Of a stretch of DNA of 64,000 bases, positions 39,981 to 48,758 are shown piece after piece. The position numbers were made by a program, and so were the translations under genes. Numbering within the stretch: position 1 is the first letter of the stretch; every line of letters begins with the position of its first letter. This stretch comes from Nocardia salmonicida NBRC 13393 (GTDB lineage Bacteria > Actinomycetota > Actinomycetes > Mycobacteriales > Mycobacteriaceae), in contig NZ_BDBR01000004.1 of NCBI RefSeq assembly GCF_001613085.1, positions 186,001-250,000 of the forward strand, read 5' to 3'. The notes beneath the pieces are model-generated. The model saw only the letters and a list, made by a program, of their open reading frames with translations, ran no database searches and was not told where the DNA came from.

Positions 39981-41294
39981 ATGGGACACCGGACGAGTAT
40001 CGCAGTGTTGGTCGCGACCGCGGGTTTGTTGATCGCCACGGGCTGCGGCACGTCGTCGGACTCCGGCGGCAGCGCCACGAGCACGCCGGCCCCCTCACAG
40101 GCCGAGCCCGCGTACGCCGCCACTCTCCGGCCGATGATCACCCAGCTGATGAAGGACAATGTCATTCCAGGCGCCGTCGTGGTCGTCAAATCGCCGACGA
40201 AGGGGAACTGGACCGAGACATTCGGCACCCGCGTCATCGGGGCCGACGACCCCATGTCGGTGGACGACTACTTCCGCATCGCCAGTAACACCAAGACCAT
40301 GACGTCGACGGTCATCCTCCAGTTGGTACAGGAGGGCAAGCTCGCGCTCGATGACCCGATCGACAAATACTGGCCCGGTGTTCCGAACGGCGATCGCATC
40401 ACCATCGCTCAGCTCTCCGAAATGCGAAGCGGCCTATACAGTTACACGTTCGACCCGCAATTCAACGCCTTGCTCGACAGTGACCCGAACAAGGTGTGGA
40501 CGCCAGAGGAATTGCTCGCGATCGCCTTCTCGCACCCCGTCGATTTCGCGCCGGGTGAGAAATTCGATTACTGCAATACCAACATCATCCTGCTCGGCCT
40601 CGTCATCGAGAAGATCACGAAGATGTCGGCCGCCGAGAATTTCCAGAAGCGGATCTTCGAGCCGCTGGGCCTGAAGCACACCTCGCTGCCCGCGGCGGCG
40701 GACCCCTCGATCCCCGATCCGCACCCGCAGGGGTACGCGTTCGGCACCAATGTCTCCACCATCGACACCTATGCCCTGCCGCCCGAAGAACAGGCAGCCG
40801 CGCTCGCGGGCACGCTGCAACCCAGCAACGCGACCGACGAGAGCCCGTCGTGGACCTGGACCGCGGGCGCCGCGATATCGACCGTCGATGATGTGGCCAC
40901 GTATGTGCGGGCACTCGTCGAGGGCGACCTCCTGGATGAACAGATGCAGCGGGTTCGCATGGACAGCATCCAGCCGATCGATCCCGCCGCTCCCGACGTC
41001 GCCGGATACGGTCTGGGAATCGTCCGATTCGGTCTGCATCTGTTCGGGCACGACGGTCAGATGCCGGGATTCATGACCTTCATGGGCCATGACCCCGCCT
41101 CGGACCTCACGATCGTGGTCGCCACGAACCTCGCGACGGTGCCGTCGGGCGAGGGGTCGGCGCTGGTGCTGGTCAAGGGCATGCTGCCGACCTTCTACGG
41201 TCCCGAGGCGGTGCCGGGCAATCCCGCCGCACCGAGCACCGGCGCGACGACCTCGCCCACCAGCCCTGCCGGACCGACCACTACGAGCCGCTGA
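39981..41294 (+). CDS. Exported serine hydrolase of the beta-lactamase/D-alanyl carboxypeptidase fold
   Basis: 437 residues. Signal peptide with lipobox ATGC at about residue 21, so probably a lipoprotein. The three catalytic motifs are intact: SxxK as SNTK (in FRIASNTKTMTS), YxN as YCN (in FDYCNTN), and the third motif as HDG (in LFGHDGQMPGF). It therefore can act as a penicillin-binding-protein-like peptidase or esterase. The C-terminus is a Pro/Ser/Thr tail. CGGAGAATC precedes the ATG. Compare the motif-less relative at 10478-11641. Confidence 0.9.
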   Translation: MGHRTSIAVLVATAGLLIATGCGTSSDSGGSATSTPAPSQAEPAYAATLRPMITQLMKDNVIPGAVVVVKSPTKGNWTETFGTRVIGADDPMSVDDYFRIASNTKTMTSTVILQLVQEGKLALDDPIDKYWPGVPNGDRITIAQLSEMRSGLYSYTFDPQFNALLDSDPNKVWTPEELLAIAFSHPVDFAPGEKFDYCNTNIILLGLVIEKITKMSAAENFQKRIFEPLGLKHTSLPAAADPSIPDPHPQGYAFGTNVSTIDTYALPPEEQAAALAGTLQPSNATDESPSWTWTAGAAISTVDDVATYVRALVEGDLLDEQMQRVRMDSIQPIDPAAPDVAGYGLGIVRFGLHLFGHDGQMPGFMTFMGHDPASDLTIVVATNLATVPSGEGSALVLVKGMLPTFYGPEAVPGNPAAPSTGATTSPTSPAGPTTTSR

Positions 41295-41608
41295 GGTTAC
41301 ACTGCAGGACGAACAGAAGTTACTTGTGGTTCTTCTTCGCAAAGACTAGCAGCCAGCAGGCATGGCGAGCACTTACCGGGTTAGACCCTTGATACGAACT
41401 GTACTCAGATCGACGAACAGGGGGCAAATCACAAGCAGGCTTGATAAGTTACTATCCATTCTAGATCCACGCACAACGGCCGACGAGGTCGTCGACCGCA
41501 CGATCGGGGTCCGTGGGCTCTCGACGAAGAAGGATGCTGCGGACGGCCGCTCTCGGGGCAGGCGGTCGACGACCGATGCCGTGTGGGTCGCGACCCGAAG
41601 GAGCCACG
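41295..41608. other. 314 bp upstream region of the PucR gene
   Basis: No gene. It is AT-rich for this genome and contains the conserved element at 41440-41462 that recurs before lcp. A weaker AGAAGTTACTTG match lies near 41317. The PucR promoter should be here. Confidence 0.55.
41440..41462 (+). promoter_or_regulatory. Shared upstream element, copy 1 (before the PucR regulator)
   Basis: The element CTTG-A-TAAGTTACTATC-C-ATTCT recurs at 43258-43280 with two differences in 23 bases. The copy lies about 150 bp upstream of the PucR start. It includes TACTAT, which would fit a -10 hexamer, so it may be a promoter core, an operator or both. Confidence 0.6.
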
Positions 41609-42898
41609 ATGTCGATCGAACTGGACTGCTCGCCGATGCGGGCGCCGTTGCCTGATACGGCAAGCCTCGCAGGCCAGCTCGTCAGCCACTTCATCGACAA
41701 TGTGGCCACCCGCGACACTCAATTGGGCGACGCGATCCACGAAGACATCGCCACGGTGACGAAGAAGTGCCTGGAGATCGGCGACGGTGTCATCGCCGGC
41801 CGCAACGTCTCCGACCAGCTGGACTGGTTCTCGGCTGCCGCAGCGGGCTGGGCCCGCGAAGCCGTGCCGATCGACACCATCTTGGATGCCTTCTACGAAT
41901 CGCTGCGCGTGAGCGTCGACCGGATCTGCACTTCCGACGCGACCTACGATCGCGACGCGTTGATCGACAGACTCCGCACCACCATGGCGATTTCGAACCT
42001 CATGTCCACCACGATGATCAATGCCTACCTCCGCGAGTACCGCGGGGTGGTCAGCGAACACCTCACCGCGACGCGCGCATTGACCGCCGCCCTCCTCGCA
42101 GGCCGCGCCACGACCAGCATGGCCCGTGACTGCGGCGTCAGCGTCGCCGACACCTATGCGGTGATGGCAGTGTCGATCCCCCGGGACCCCGACGATCAAC
42201 ACCCGCAGATCGACGACGACATCGTCGCACGGCGAAAGCTCCGCAGAGTCCACACCGCACTCGCGGAGCACTGCGACGACGCTCTCGCCATGCTGTCGGT
42301 CGACGGCGGGACCATCCTGATTCCCGGTGCCGATATCGACGACACCCGACTCGACATCCTGATCGAGGCGCTCTCCCGCGCCGCCAGGGTCGACATCACG
42401 GCGACCCTGATAACGACCACAACGGGCCAGATCCCGGACACCACACAGGTCGCTCATGACCTTCTCGACATCATCGCGAGGCTCGGCTACGCCCCGCGCC
42501 TCTATCGATTCGAAGACCTGGCGCTCGAATACCAGCTCACGCGGCCCGGCCCCGGCCTGACCAAGCTCGGCGAGCTACTCGCGCCGCTGGACAACCATCC
42601 CGATCTCTATCAGACACTGCAGATCCTCATCGCCAATGACATGAACCGCCAGCGCACCGCCCGACTCCTGCACATCCATACGAACACCATCATCTACCGA
42701 CTGCACCGCATCGCGAGCCTGACCGGGCTCGACGCGATGCACGCTTCCGGTCTGTGGCAGCTGAAGTCCGCGGTGATCGCCCGCGCATTCGAGCTGGCAC
42801 GGTCATCACACCAGCGACCGATCGAGGGCACGGCGGCGGCGCATTCCCGCCAGGTACGACTCGAACGGATACAGCCGCCGGCGTTCGGAAAGCACTGA
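41609..42898 (+). CDS. PucR family transcriptional regulator, probable regulator of lcp
   Basis: 429 residues. The N-terminal region is the helical sensory-like part typical of PucR proteins from Nocardia and Mycobacterium (QLDWFSAAAAGWAREAVPIDTILDAFYESLRVSVD). The C-terminus carries the PucR HTH (NDMNRQRTARLLHIHTNTIIYRLHRIASLTG). GAAGGAG precedes ATG 41609. It is followed 458 bp later by lcp on the same strand, and both genes have the same 23-bp element upstream, which suggests common control and autoregulation. Effector unknown. Confidence 0.88.
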   Translation: MSIELDCSPMRAPLPDTASLAGQLVSHFIDNVATRDTQLGDAIHEDIATVTKKCLEIGDGVIAGRNVSDQLDWFSAAAAGWAREAVPIDTILDAFYESLRVSVDRICTSDATYDRDALIDRLRTTMAISNLMSTTMINAYLREYRGVVSEHLTATRALTAALLAGRATTSMARDCGVSVADTYAVMAVSIPRDPDDQHPQIDDDIVARRKLRRVHTALAEHCDDALAMLSVDGGTILIPGADIDDTRLDILIEALSRAARVDITATLITTTTGQIPDTTQVAHDLLDIIARLGYAPRLYRFEDLALEYQLTRPGPGLTKLGELLAPLDNHPDLYQTLQILIANDMNRQRTARLLHIHTNTIIYRLHRIASLTGLDAMHASGLWQLKSAVIARAFELARSSHQRPIEGTAAAHSRQVRLERIQPPAFGKH

Positions 42899-43051
42899 CA
42901 GCGCGCGACCGAGGGTGCGCATCGTGACCTCGAACAAGCGCTGACGCCGATCGCTCCCCGGCGGGCGAGCTCGTCGCGACCCACCGGCGACCTCTGCAGC
43001 AACAACAAACGGACACGCTGCGCCGTCCACAACCACGCGGCGGACAGCTTG

Positions 43052-43069
43052 TAAGTTACTCATCATTTT
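43052..43069 (+). promoter_or_regulatory. Shared upstream element, partial copy
   Basis: TAAGTTACTCATCATTTT matches the first nine bases of the element found at 41440 and 43258 exactly and then diverges. It is preceded by CTTG as in the full copies. It may be a weaker binding site. Confidence 0.4.
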
Positions 43070-43257
43070 GCCGACACTCTCCAACGAATCGCTTCGATGG
43101 TCACACGCGCGCCGCGTACGTGAGCGGATGACAGCGGATGACAAGGGGACTTAATAATACGCTGTCCAGTCAGTTTCCTGCCAACCAGCGACGATGCCGC
43201 CGGCATGAGCAGCGAAGCCCAGCGGGTTCGGCAAAAACCTCGACCGCATCCATAAAC

Positions 43258-43280
43258 CTTGCTAAGTTACTATCTATTCT
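43258..43280 (+). promoter_or_regulatory. Shared upstream element, copy 2 (before lcp)
   Basis: CTTG-C-TAAGTTACTATC-T-ATTCT lies 77 bp upstream of the lcp start codon, a distance suitable for a promoter or activator site. It is the partner of copy 1. Confidence 0.62.
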
Positions 43281-43356
43281 GAGGCTCGACCAGCTGAGAC
43301 ACGGGATAGTTTCATCACACCGCCGGGCCTGCGCATACTCAATGAGGAGTAATTTC

Positions 43357-44598
43357 ATGGACGGCCTGAATAGACGCAACGCGTTGAAAACCGGCGGAAT
43401 CCTGGGTGCGATCGGCGCGCTGTCGATCGTGACGCCCGTGCGAGCCGAGCCGTGGACCTGGTCCCCACAAGGGTCGGTGGCCGGGAGCGGGTCCGGCGTC
43501 GACCCGATGACCGTGTGGGATCCCGAAGCCGACGAGCTCGTCGCCGGACTGATCGATCGCGGCGAAGTGCCGAGGGTCAACGAACTGTTGCGGACCTGGA
43601 CCAGAAACGGTCAATCGTTGCCGGACGGTTTACCGACAGAGCTGCGCGACTTCATGGAGTACGCCCGCCAACTGCCGCAATGGACCGATCTGGGCGCACT
43701 GGGGACCGCGATCGAGTTCAACAAGAAGCGCGGACTGTATCTCGGTGTCCTCTACGGGTTCGCCAGCGGCATGATGAGCACCGTCATCCCGAAGGAAGCG
43801 CGAGCGGTCTACTACTCCAAGGGCGGCCACGACCTCAAAGACCGTATTACCAAGACCGCGAAACTCGGTTATGACATCGGTAGCGCGAATGCCTACACCC
43901 CTGACGGGGAAATGATCGTCACCTGCGTGAAGACCCGGCTCGTTCATGCCGCGGTGCGCCACCTGCTGCCGCAGTCACCGCACTGGGTGCAGTCGGCCAC
44001 CGAGGACATCCCGATCAGCCAGAACGACATCATGGTCACCTGGCACAGCCTGCCCACCACCGTCATGAAGCACCTGACCGCCTGGAACGTGCCGATCCCG
44101 GCGCACGAATCGGCGGCGTTCCTGCATTCGTGGCAGGTGGCCGCGCATCTGCTCGGCGTCCGCAACGAATACATCCCCAAGACGTGGCCCGACGCGAATT
44201 CCCAAGCGGCACAGGTCCTCGACCCCATCATCGAGGCAACGCCGGAAGGGGCGAAGCTCGCCGACCGACTGCTGGGATTGGGCGCCAACATCGACTTCGC
44301 GCTGCTGAGCAAGCCGATCCTCGGCGCGTTCACCCGCTTCCTGCTCGGCGACGCCATCGCCGACGGACTCGCGATTCCGCGGGAACCGGTCTGGGACCCG
44401 CTACTGCGGTTCAGTTGGGGTCCGTTCATCGCCGTTCGCGAGGGTCTGCTGACCGCGGTCCCGCCCCTGGGCGACCCCTACTGGCTCCTCGACGAATTCC
44501 TGCGCAAGGCCGCCCTGGTCTATCTGGCCGAACTGCGGATGCCGATCAGCATCGAGATTCCGACGATGAACCGCGACATGAACCAACCCCACCGCTGA
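43357..44598 (+). CDS. lcp: Latex clearing protein, rubber oxygenase
   Basis: 413 residues, matching the Lcp family (DUF2236/MpaB-like b-type cytochrome dioxygenases) along its whole length. The N-terminus has twin arginines (R6, R7 in LNRRNALKTGG) and a hydrophobic stretch ending at VRA, so it is a Tat-exported protein. The family's functional residues are present: Arg163 and Thr167 (DRITKTAKLGYDIG) and the axial heme ligand His197 (VKTRLVHAAVRHLLP). Lcp cleaves cis-1,4-polyisoprene outside the cell into oligo-isoprenoids with keto and aldehyde ends. GAGGAG precedes ATG 43357. It is followed by a truncated hemoglobin and preceded by a PucR regulator. Oxidoreductase genes (oxiAB) that accompany some lcp genes are not here. 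Confidence 0.95.
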   Translation: MDGLNRRNALKTGGILGAIGALSIVTPVRAEPWTWSPQGSVAGSGSGVDPMTVWDPEADELVAGLIDRGEVPRVNELLRTWTRNGQSLPDGLPTELRDFMEYARQLPQWTDLGALGTAIEFNKKRGLYLGVLYGFASGMMSTVIPKEARAVYYSKGGHDLKDRITKTAKLGYDIGSANAYTPDGEMIVTCVKTRLVHAAVRHLLPQSPHWVQSATEDIPISQNDIMVTWHSLPTTVMKHLTAWNVPIPAHESAAFLHSWQVAAHLLGVRNEYIPKTWPDANSQAAQVLDPIIEATPEGAKLADRLLGLGANIDFALLSKPILGAFTRFLLGDAIADGLAIPREPVWDPLLRFSWGPFIAVREGLLTAVPPLGDPYWLLDEFLRKAALVYLAELRMPISIEIPTMNRDMNQPHR

Positions 44599-44616
44599 AC
44601 TACGGCAGGCGCTGCA

Positions 44617-45021
44617 ATGATGTTCTACCCGCTACCGTCCGAAACCCCCGAACCGTGCGAGACCTCGTCGATCTACGAGCAGATCGGCGGCTATGAAGCA
44701 TTACAGGCTGTCGTCGACGCGTTCTACACGCGAGTACTCGCCGACGAGGCGCTCGGCCCATTCTTCGCCGGCACCAACATGACTCGCATGAAAGGTCGTC
44801 AGGTCGAGTTCTTCTCCGCCGCCCTCGGTGGTCCGGACCCCTACATCGGCGCTGCGATGAAGCAGGTACATCGTGGCCGCGGCATCACGCAGGTCCACTT
44901 CGACCTCGTCGCAGGGCACCTCGCCGATGCCATGACTGTCGCCGGAGTCCGGTCGGATTTGCTGGCGCAGATCCTTGCCGTGGTGTCACCGCTAGCCGAT
45001 GACATCTGCTCGGGCCCGTGA
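44617..45021 (+). CDS. Truncated hemoglobin (group I-like)
   Basis: 134 residues. [33 protein letters not shown] is the start of the 2-on-2 globin fold, and the proximal His is in [21 protein letters not shown] 44617 or 44620. It is only 18 bp after the lcp stop, so it is probably in the same transcript. Truncated hemoglobins bind O2 or NO. Next to an O2-dependent, heme-containing secreted enzyme, a role in oxygen or heme handling during polyisoprene use is an inference only. Confidence 0.9.
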   Translation: MMFYPLPSETPEPCETSSIYEQIGGYEALQAVVDAFYTRVLADEALGPFFAGTNMTRMKGRQVEFFSAALGGPDPYIGAAMKQVHRGRGITQVHFDLVAGHLADAMTVAGVRSDLLAQILAVVSPLADDICSGP

Positions 45022-45069
45022 CCGAGGCCCCATCCACCGTTCGCCTCACCCACTGAAACCGAGGACCAC

Positions 45070-45345
45070 ATGATGCGTACCACCTTGAATATCGCCGCCG
45101 TCACTGTCGCGGCAGCGGCGCTTGTCGGCACCGCTACCGCTGTCGCCGAAGGGCAAACCGGCTCGGCGGCAGTCGATTACGGCTCGTCGGCAGTGCAGTC
45201 GGCCGGCAGTTTCGTCGAGCGCGGCGACATCATCGGGTTGATAGTCCTGCTCGGTATCACCCCGATCCACATGCTGACCGGCGGCATCTGCGATCTGGCC
45301 ACGTTCTCGGCCCTTCCGGATCCCTGCTCCCCCACCCGCTACTGA
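45070..45345 (+). CDS. Small exported protein of unknown function
   Basis: 91 residues. A signal peptide (TLNIAAVTVAAAALVGTATAVA) is followed by a mature part with a hydrophobic stretch (GLIVLLGITPIHMLTG) and two Cys near the end (GGICDLATF, DPCSPTRY) that could form a disulfide. GAGGA lies before the ATG. The gene trails lcp and the globin gene by 48 bp on the same strand. I do not recognise the family. Confidence 0.7.
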   Translation: MMRTTLNIAAVTVAAAALVGTATAVAEGQTGSAAVDYGSSAVQSAGSFVERGDIIGLIVLLGITPIHMLTGGICDLATFSALPDPCSPTRY

Positions 45346-45380
45346 CCCTAGCGACCCGCCGGTGCCGCCCGAAGCAAGGA

Positions 45381-46130
45381 TCATCCGGCAGTGTGCGCGA
45401 GGACGGCGGCGGACAGTTCCGCGAGCACTTCGCTCGGGAGCGTGTGACCCATGCCCGCCACCGTCATCAAGCGCGCGTCGGGGATCTGTTCGGCGATGAA
45501 CACACCGTGGCCACGCTTGACGGGCTCCTGAGTGCCTTCGATGACCAGCGTGGGCGCCTGGATCCGAGACAGGACGCCCACCGGTTCGAAGTCGGGGTCG
45601 GCCGCCGCGGCCAGTCGGTGGTTGATCACCGCCGACAGGTCGCGGGCCCGGTCGTGGATCCGCTCCTGCAGCGCGCGTGCCGCGTCCTCGTCGAACGGCA
45701 ACTCGGCACCGTGCAGCAAACGCTGTTCGGCGATCATGCCCTCGATGCGTGCTTCTCGCTCCGTCGGCGGAGCGGCGGTCATCAGCGTGCGATAGAACGC
45801 CACGAACTCCGGTGTCGGTTCGGGCAGACTGCCTTCCGGTTGCGACTGACCCAGCAGTGCCCGCATGAGCACCTGCCCCTCGCCGCCACCCAGCGGCGAA
45901 GATCCGATGACGGTCAGCGAGCGCACCCGCTCGGGTCGCTCCACCGCGACGAACTGGCCGAGCAACCCGCCCGCCGAATGACACACCAGGTGCGCGCTCT
46001 CCATGCTCACCATCAGGTCCACGAACTCGTCCGGCCACAGAACCCCTTGAGACATCGACCCCATGATCAACAGGACCGGCACGTCCGTTTCCAGTCCGAA
46101 CTCTTCACTCCAGATGTTCACGTCGCGCAT
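45381..46130 (-). CDS. Alpha/beta hydrolase lacking about 50 internal residues
   Basis: 249 residues, shorter than the roughly 300 expected. It opens normally (VNIWSEEFGLETDVPVLLIMGSMSQGVLWPDEF) but then passes directly into SAHLVCHSAGGLLGQ, which carries the nucleophile Ser. The stretch that normally lies between, including the YDxRDTG strand, is absent. The reading frame is kept. The rest, including the acid (LVIEGTQEP) and His (GMGHTLPSE), is present. The protein may be misfolded. The upstream gap 46131-46219 has a 10-bp palindrome (GTAGTACTAC, 46180-46189). Confidence 0.75.
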   Translation of the reverse strand: MRDVNIWSEEFGLETDVPVLLIMGSMSQGVLWPDEFVDLMVSMESAHLVCHSAGGLLGQFVAVERPERVRSLTVIGSSPLGGGEGQVLMRALLGQSQPEGSLPEPTPEFVAFYRTLMTAAPPTEREARIEGMIAEQRLLHGAELPFDEDAARALQERIHDRARDLSAVINHRLAAAADPDFEPVGVLSRIQAPTLVIEGTQEPVKRGHGVFIAEQIPDARLMTVAGMGHTLPSEVLAELSAAVLAHTAG

Positions 46131-46219
46131 TGCGTCTCCTAGCCATTGACTAAACCACTGCGTTCGTAGTGTTAAGAACGTAGTACTACAATTGGAGTAC
46201 TGTCAACCATCCGCAGCGC

Positions 46220-46888
46220 TCATGCGGCCAGTCGCTTGGTCGAGCGACGAAACGCCCAGACGACAACCACCAGAGCCAGCGCCAGCAGTGGGGTTCCCAT
46301 GACGATCCTGGCGGTGGCCAGTCGGCCCGTGGCTTCGATGTCGTAGAGCCAGTCCTGGACGAAGTAGCGTGCCGCGAACATCACGGTGAGTGCGAGGGTG
46401 GCGAGATCGTGCCCGCGCAGTGACGGACGGTCGTGTCGCCAGTCGAACTTGTTGCCGTGCAATATGTTCCACAGCAACCCGGTCAGCGGCCGACGTACCA
46501 GCAGCGAGACGAGTGTGACAACGGCACCGGCCAGACTGGCCCAGATGCCGACCAGGAAGAACCCGCCTGCCGAGCCGGTCCACGCGGCGACCCCACCCGC
46601 GACGACGACCCCGGCGAGCCCGCCGCTCGCCTGCACCACCGGCTCACCGCGAGCGATCCTGAGCCCCATGATGCCGAGGGCGATGGCGATGGCCGACCCG
46701 ATGGCAATCGGTAGTGCGACCAGCGCGTTCGCCACGACGAAGGCAACGACCGGGATGGCCGTGTAGATCATGCCTGTCGGACCGCCCAGTTGGTCGATCA
46801 GGCTCTGCGTCGGATCGGTCGTCGCTACGCGCGGGGCTGCGGTCTCGTCGACGCTGCCGAGTGTGCGGTGGGATTCGGGCTGAAGCAT
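46220..46888 (-). CDS. DUF3159 family membrane protein
   Basis: 222 residues. LIDQLGGPTGMIYTAIPVVAFVVANALV, the basic loop RRPLTGLLWNILHGNKFDWRHD and ARYFVQDWLYD are signature stretches of DUF3159, a five- or six-span membrane family common in Actinobacteria with no known activity. GGAGAA precedes ATG 46888; the longer open frame upstream overlaps the divergent promoter area. Divergent from a TetR gene at 47163, with 274 bp between. Confidence 0.85.
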   Translation of the reverse strand: MLQPESHRTLGSVDETAAPRVATTDPTQSLIDQLGGPTGMIYTAIPVVAFVVANALVALPIAIGSAIAIALGIMGLRIARGEPVVQASGGLAGVVVAGGVAAWTGSAGGFFLVGIWASLAGAVVTLVSLLVRRPLTGLLWNILHGNKFDWRHDRPSLRGHDLATLALTVMFAARYFVQDWLYDIEATGRLATARIVMGTPLLALALVVVVWAFRRSTKRLAA

Positions 46889-47162
46889 GGTGTTCTCCAA
46901 GCTGTTGCGCGAGAAAGATGTTGTGCGAGGCACAGTTCCAACGTTCGTCGCCGCGGAGGCCGAAAAACAGTGCGTCCCAACACTGTTTCGAGTGACAACG
47001 CCACGGATGCGGCATGACATCTGTCAGGACAGGCCGGTGTCGGCGCGTCGATCTGCCCGGGACTCTCGCGACAAATGGGGGATTGACCGATTCGGTGTCG
47101 GCGTGATGATGATGTATCGAGTTCCCGCTCACTTGGTTCCGCTTTGTCTCGAGGTCAACCTG

Positions 47163-47837
47163 ATGCCGATCCACGCCGATCCACAGCGCAAGCGTCCCCA
47201 GCAGGATCGTGCGAAGGAGACACGAGCACGGATTCTCGAGGTGGCCGCCGAGCTGTTCGGCGCCCGCGGTATCGGCAACACCTCGACCAACCGGATCGCC
47301 GCCGAAGCGGGCATGAGCATCGGCACCCTGTACCGGTATTTCACCGACCGCGAGGAGATCGTCAAGGAGCTCACCGACAGCCTGTTCGTGCAGGCGGAGG
47401 AAGAATACGCTCGGCTGCTCACCATGTCGGTCGTCGACAAACCGCGGCGAGACACGGTTGCCGAGATCATCCGCGTCGGGGTCGAGATCCTCGTGGCCAA
47501 CGGCCCACTCGTGCGGGCTCTGGTGGCCGATCTGCAGTTCTACGGCAGCGGTATCCCCGAATTCGAACCGCGGCTGCGCATGCTCATCAAGCTCTACCTG
47601 ATCCAGTCCCTCGGCCCGACCCATGGTCTCGACGTCGACACGATGGCCTACATCGTGCTCAACGCTGGCTTCTCCACCGCGCTGCGCTCGGTCAAGATGG
47701 AAGAAGAGGGCATGGACCGCGACGCGGTGATCGACCAGACCGCCGACATGATCGGGCTCTGGATCAGCGCGGTGGCACTGGAAGACTCACCCGGCACCAC
47801 CCCCGAAGTAGCGCAGGAGCGCAGCTCCCGAAGCTGA
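47163..47837 (+). CDS. TetR family transcriptional regulator
   Basis: 224 residues. HTH: ILEVAAELFGARGIGNTSTNRIAAEAGMSIGTLYRYFTDREEIVKEL, followed by a helical ligand domain with a TetR_C-type pattern. ATG 47163 has GAGGT upstream and gives a normal N-terminus (MPIHADPQRKRPQQDRAKETR). The frame remains open further upstream, where MMMYRVPAHL could be an alternative start. Divergent from the DUF3159 gene, which it may control; I see no perfect palindrome between them. Confidence 0.9.
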   Translation: MPIHADPQRKRPQQDRAKETRARILEVAAELFGARGIGNTSTNRIAAEAGMSIGTLYRYFTDREEIVKELTDSLFVQAEEEYARLLTMSVVDKPRRDTVAEIIRVGVEILVANGPLVRALVADLQFYGSGIPEFEPRLRMLIKLYLIQSLGPTHGLDVDTMAYIVLNAGFSTALRSVKMEEEGMDRDAVIDQTADMIGLWISAVALEDSPGTTPEVAQERSSRS

Positions 47838-47867
47838 TCGGTCGAGCATGACGTTGCGGGGCGATGC

Positions 47868-47903
47868 GGTTCGCCTCGACCGGCCAGCCGACCGAGGCGA
47901 ACC
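47868..47903 (+). terminator. Hairpin after the TetR gene
   Basis: An 11-bp perfect inverted repeat (GGTTCGCCTCG and CGAGGCGAACC) with a 14-nt loop starts 30 bp after the TetR stop and is followed by CCTTCC. A plausible terminator. Confidence 0.5.
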
Positions 47904-48053
47904 CTTCCCCATGCACCCACACTCCGCCGCCACGTCGCGGGGCAAGGTTCACTCTAGGCGCTTCAGGGGCTCGAACGCGGGAGCCGCGCCAGCGCAATCA
48001 CAAGTGGCACAGGCAGCTTCGCCCGGACCGGCTCCGATGCGCTGTGCGGCCGC

Positions 48054-48729
48054 CTATCGATCGCTCTCAGTGGCTGGAACACCGCTCCGTCTCGGATCCA
48101 CGCGCTCGAGCTCGGTCCAACCGGTCCAGCCCCGCTGCTTCAGCAACTCGATCAGTCGACGGGTCGGCGGCGCGGCGTCGAATGCCAGCGCGTCGAGCAA
48201 TTCGACCAGAGACGGCTCGAAGCCGCCGCCGACTTAGTCCTCGCCCTGCTCATCAGCGAGCTGTGTGAGGTAGGCGGCCATATTGTCGACCAGTTCGATC
48301 AGCATCGGGTCGTTGTCGGTTCGGTCGAGGGCTTCGCCCAGGGTGCGGTAGACCGAGTGCCCGCAGGTGGTCGAGTAACTCCACCACCTCCGGCGGCAAC
48401 GCCAGACTGTCCCCCGCGGCGAGGCGGGCGATCCGTTCGCGGTGTCGCTGCCGTTGCCAGATCTCCGCCCGCAACCGCGTATCGATGTCCGCGATCGCCG
48501 CCGCGAATTCTTCGGCGTCGGCCTGGAGCAGTTGTCGCACGCGCGCCAACGGAACCCCCGCCCCGGCGAGGGTCCGGATTCTTATCAGCTCCACCACGGT
48601 CCCCGCGTCGTACCTGCGATATCCGGAGTGGTCTCGTTCAGGCTCCGGCAGTAGCCCTTTGGCGTGATAGTGCCGCACAGCACGCACGGTCACTCCGGCA
48701 TACGATGCGAGCTCGCCGATCGTCAGCAT
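48054..48729 (-). pseudogene. Decayed MerR family regulator (internal deletion, frameshift, nonsense codon)
   Basis: The N-terminal 125 residues are a normal MerR start (MLTIGELASYAGVTVRAVRHYHAKG) up to VVELLDHLRALG. There the coding sense shifts frame by one and resumes as YRTLGEALDRTDNDPMLIE with a large middle part missing. That frame meets TAA at 48236-48234 and then continues, without another stop until 48054, as PSLVELLDALAFDAAPP and RGWTGWTELERVDP, the usual end of this MerR subfamily. So the gene has lost a central segment, changed frame and gained a stop. It follows a broken hydrolase gene on the same strand. Confidence 0.82.
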
Positions 48730-48758
48730 CGGATCAGTCTCCCCGGCCCGCGACCAGT

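Larger units (their letters stand above)
42899..43356. other. 458 bp upstream region of lcp
   Basis: No gene. It contains a partial element copy at 43052-43069, a tandem 10-bp repeat (GCGGATGACA twice, 43124-43143) and the full element copy at 43258-43280. The region is markedly more AT-rich near 43145-43345. Confidence 0.55.

Noticed and set aside
43124..43143. Two tandem GCGGATGACA units as a repeat array
   Set aside because: Only two units; not enough for a CRISPR or iteron call, so recorded only as part of the lcp upstream region.
47950..47990. GGGGCTCGAACGCGG resembling a tRNA T-arm
   Set aside because: No matching acceptor, D or anticodon arms could be folded on either strand.
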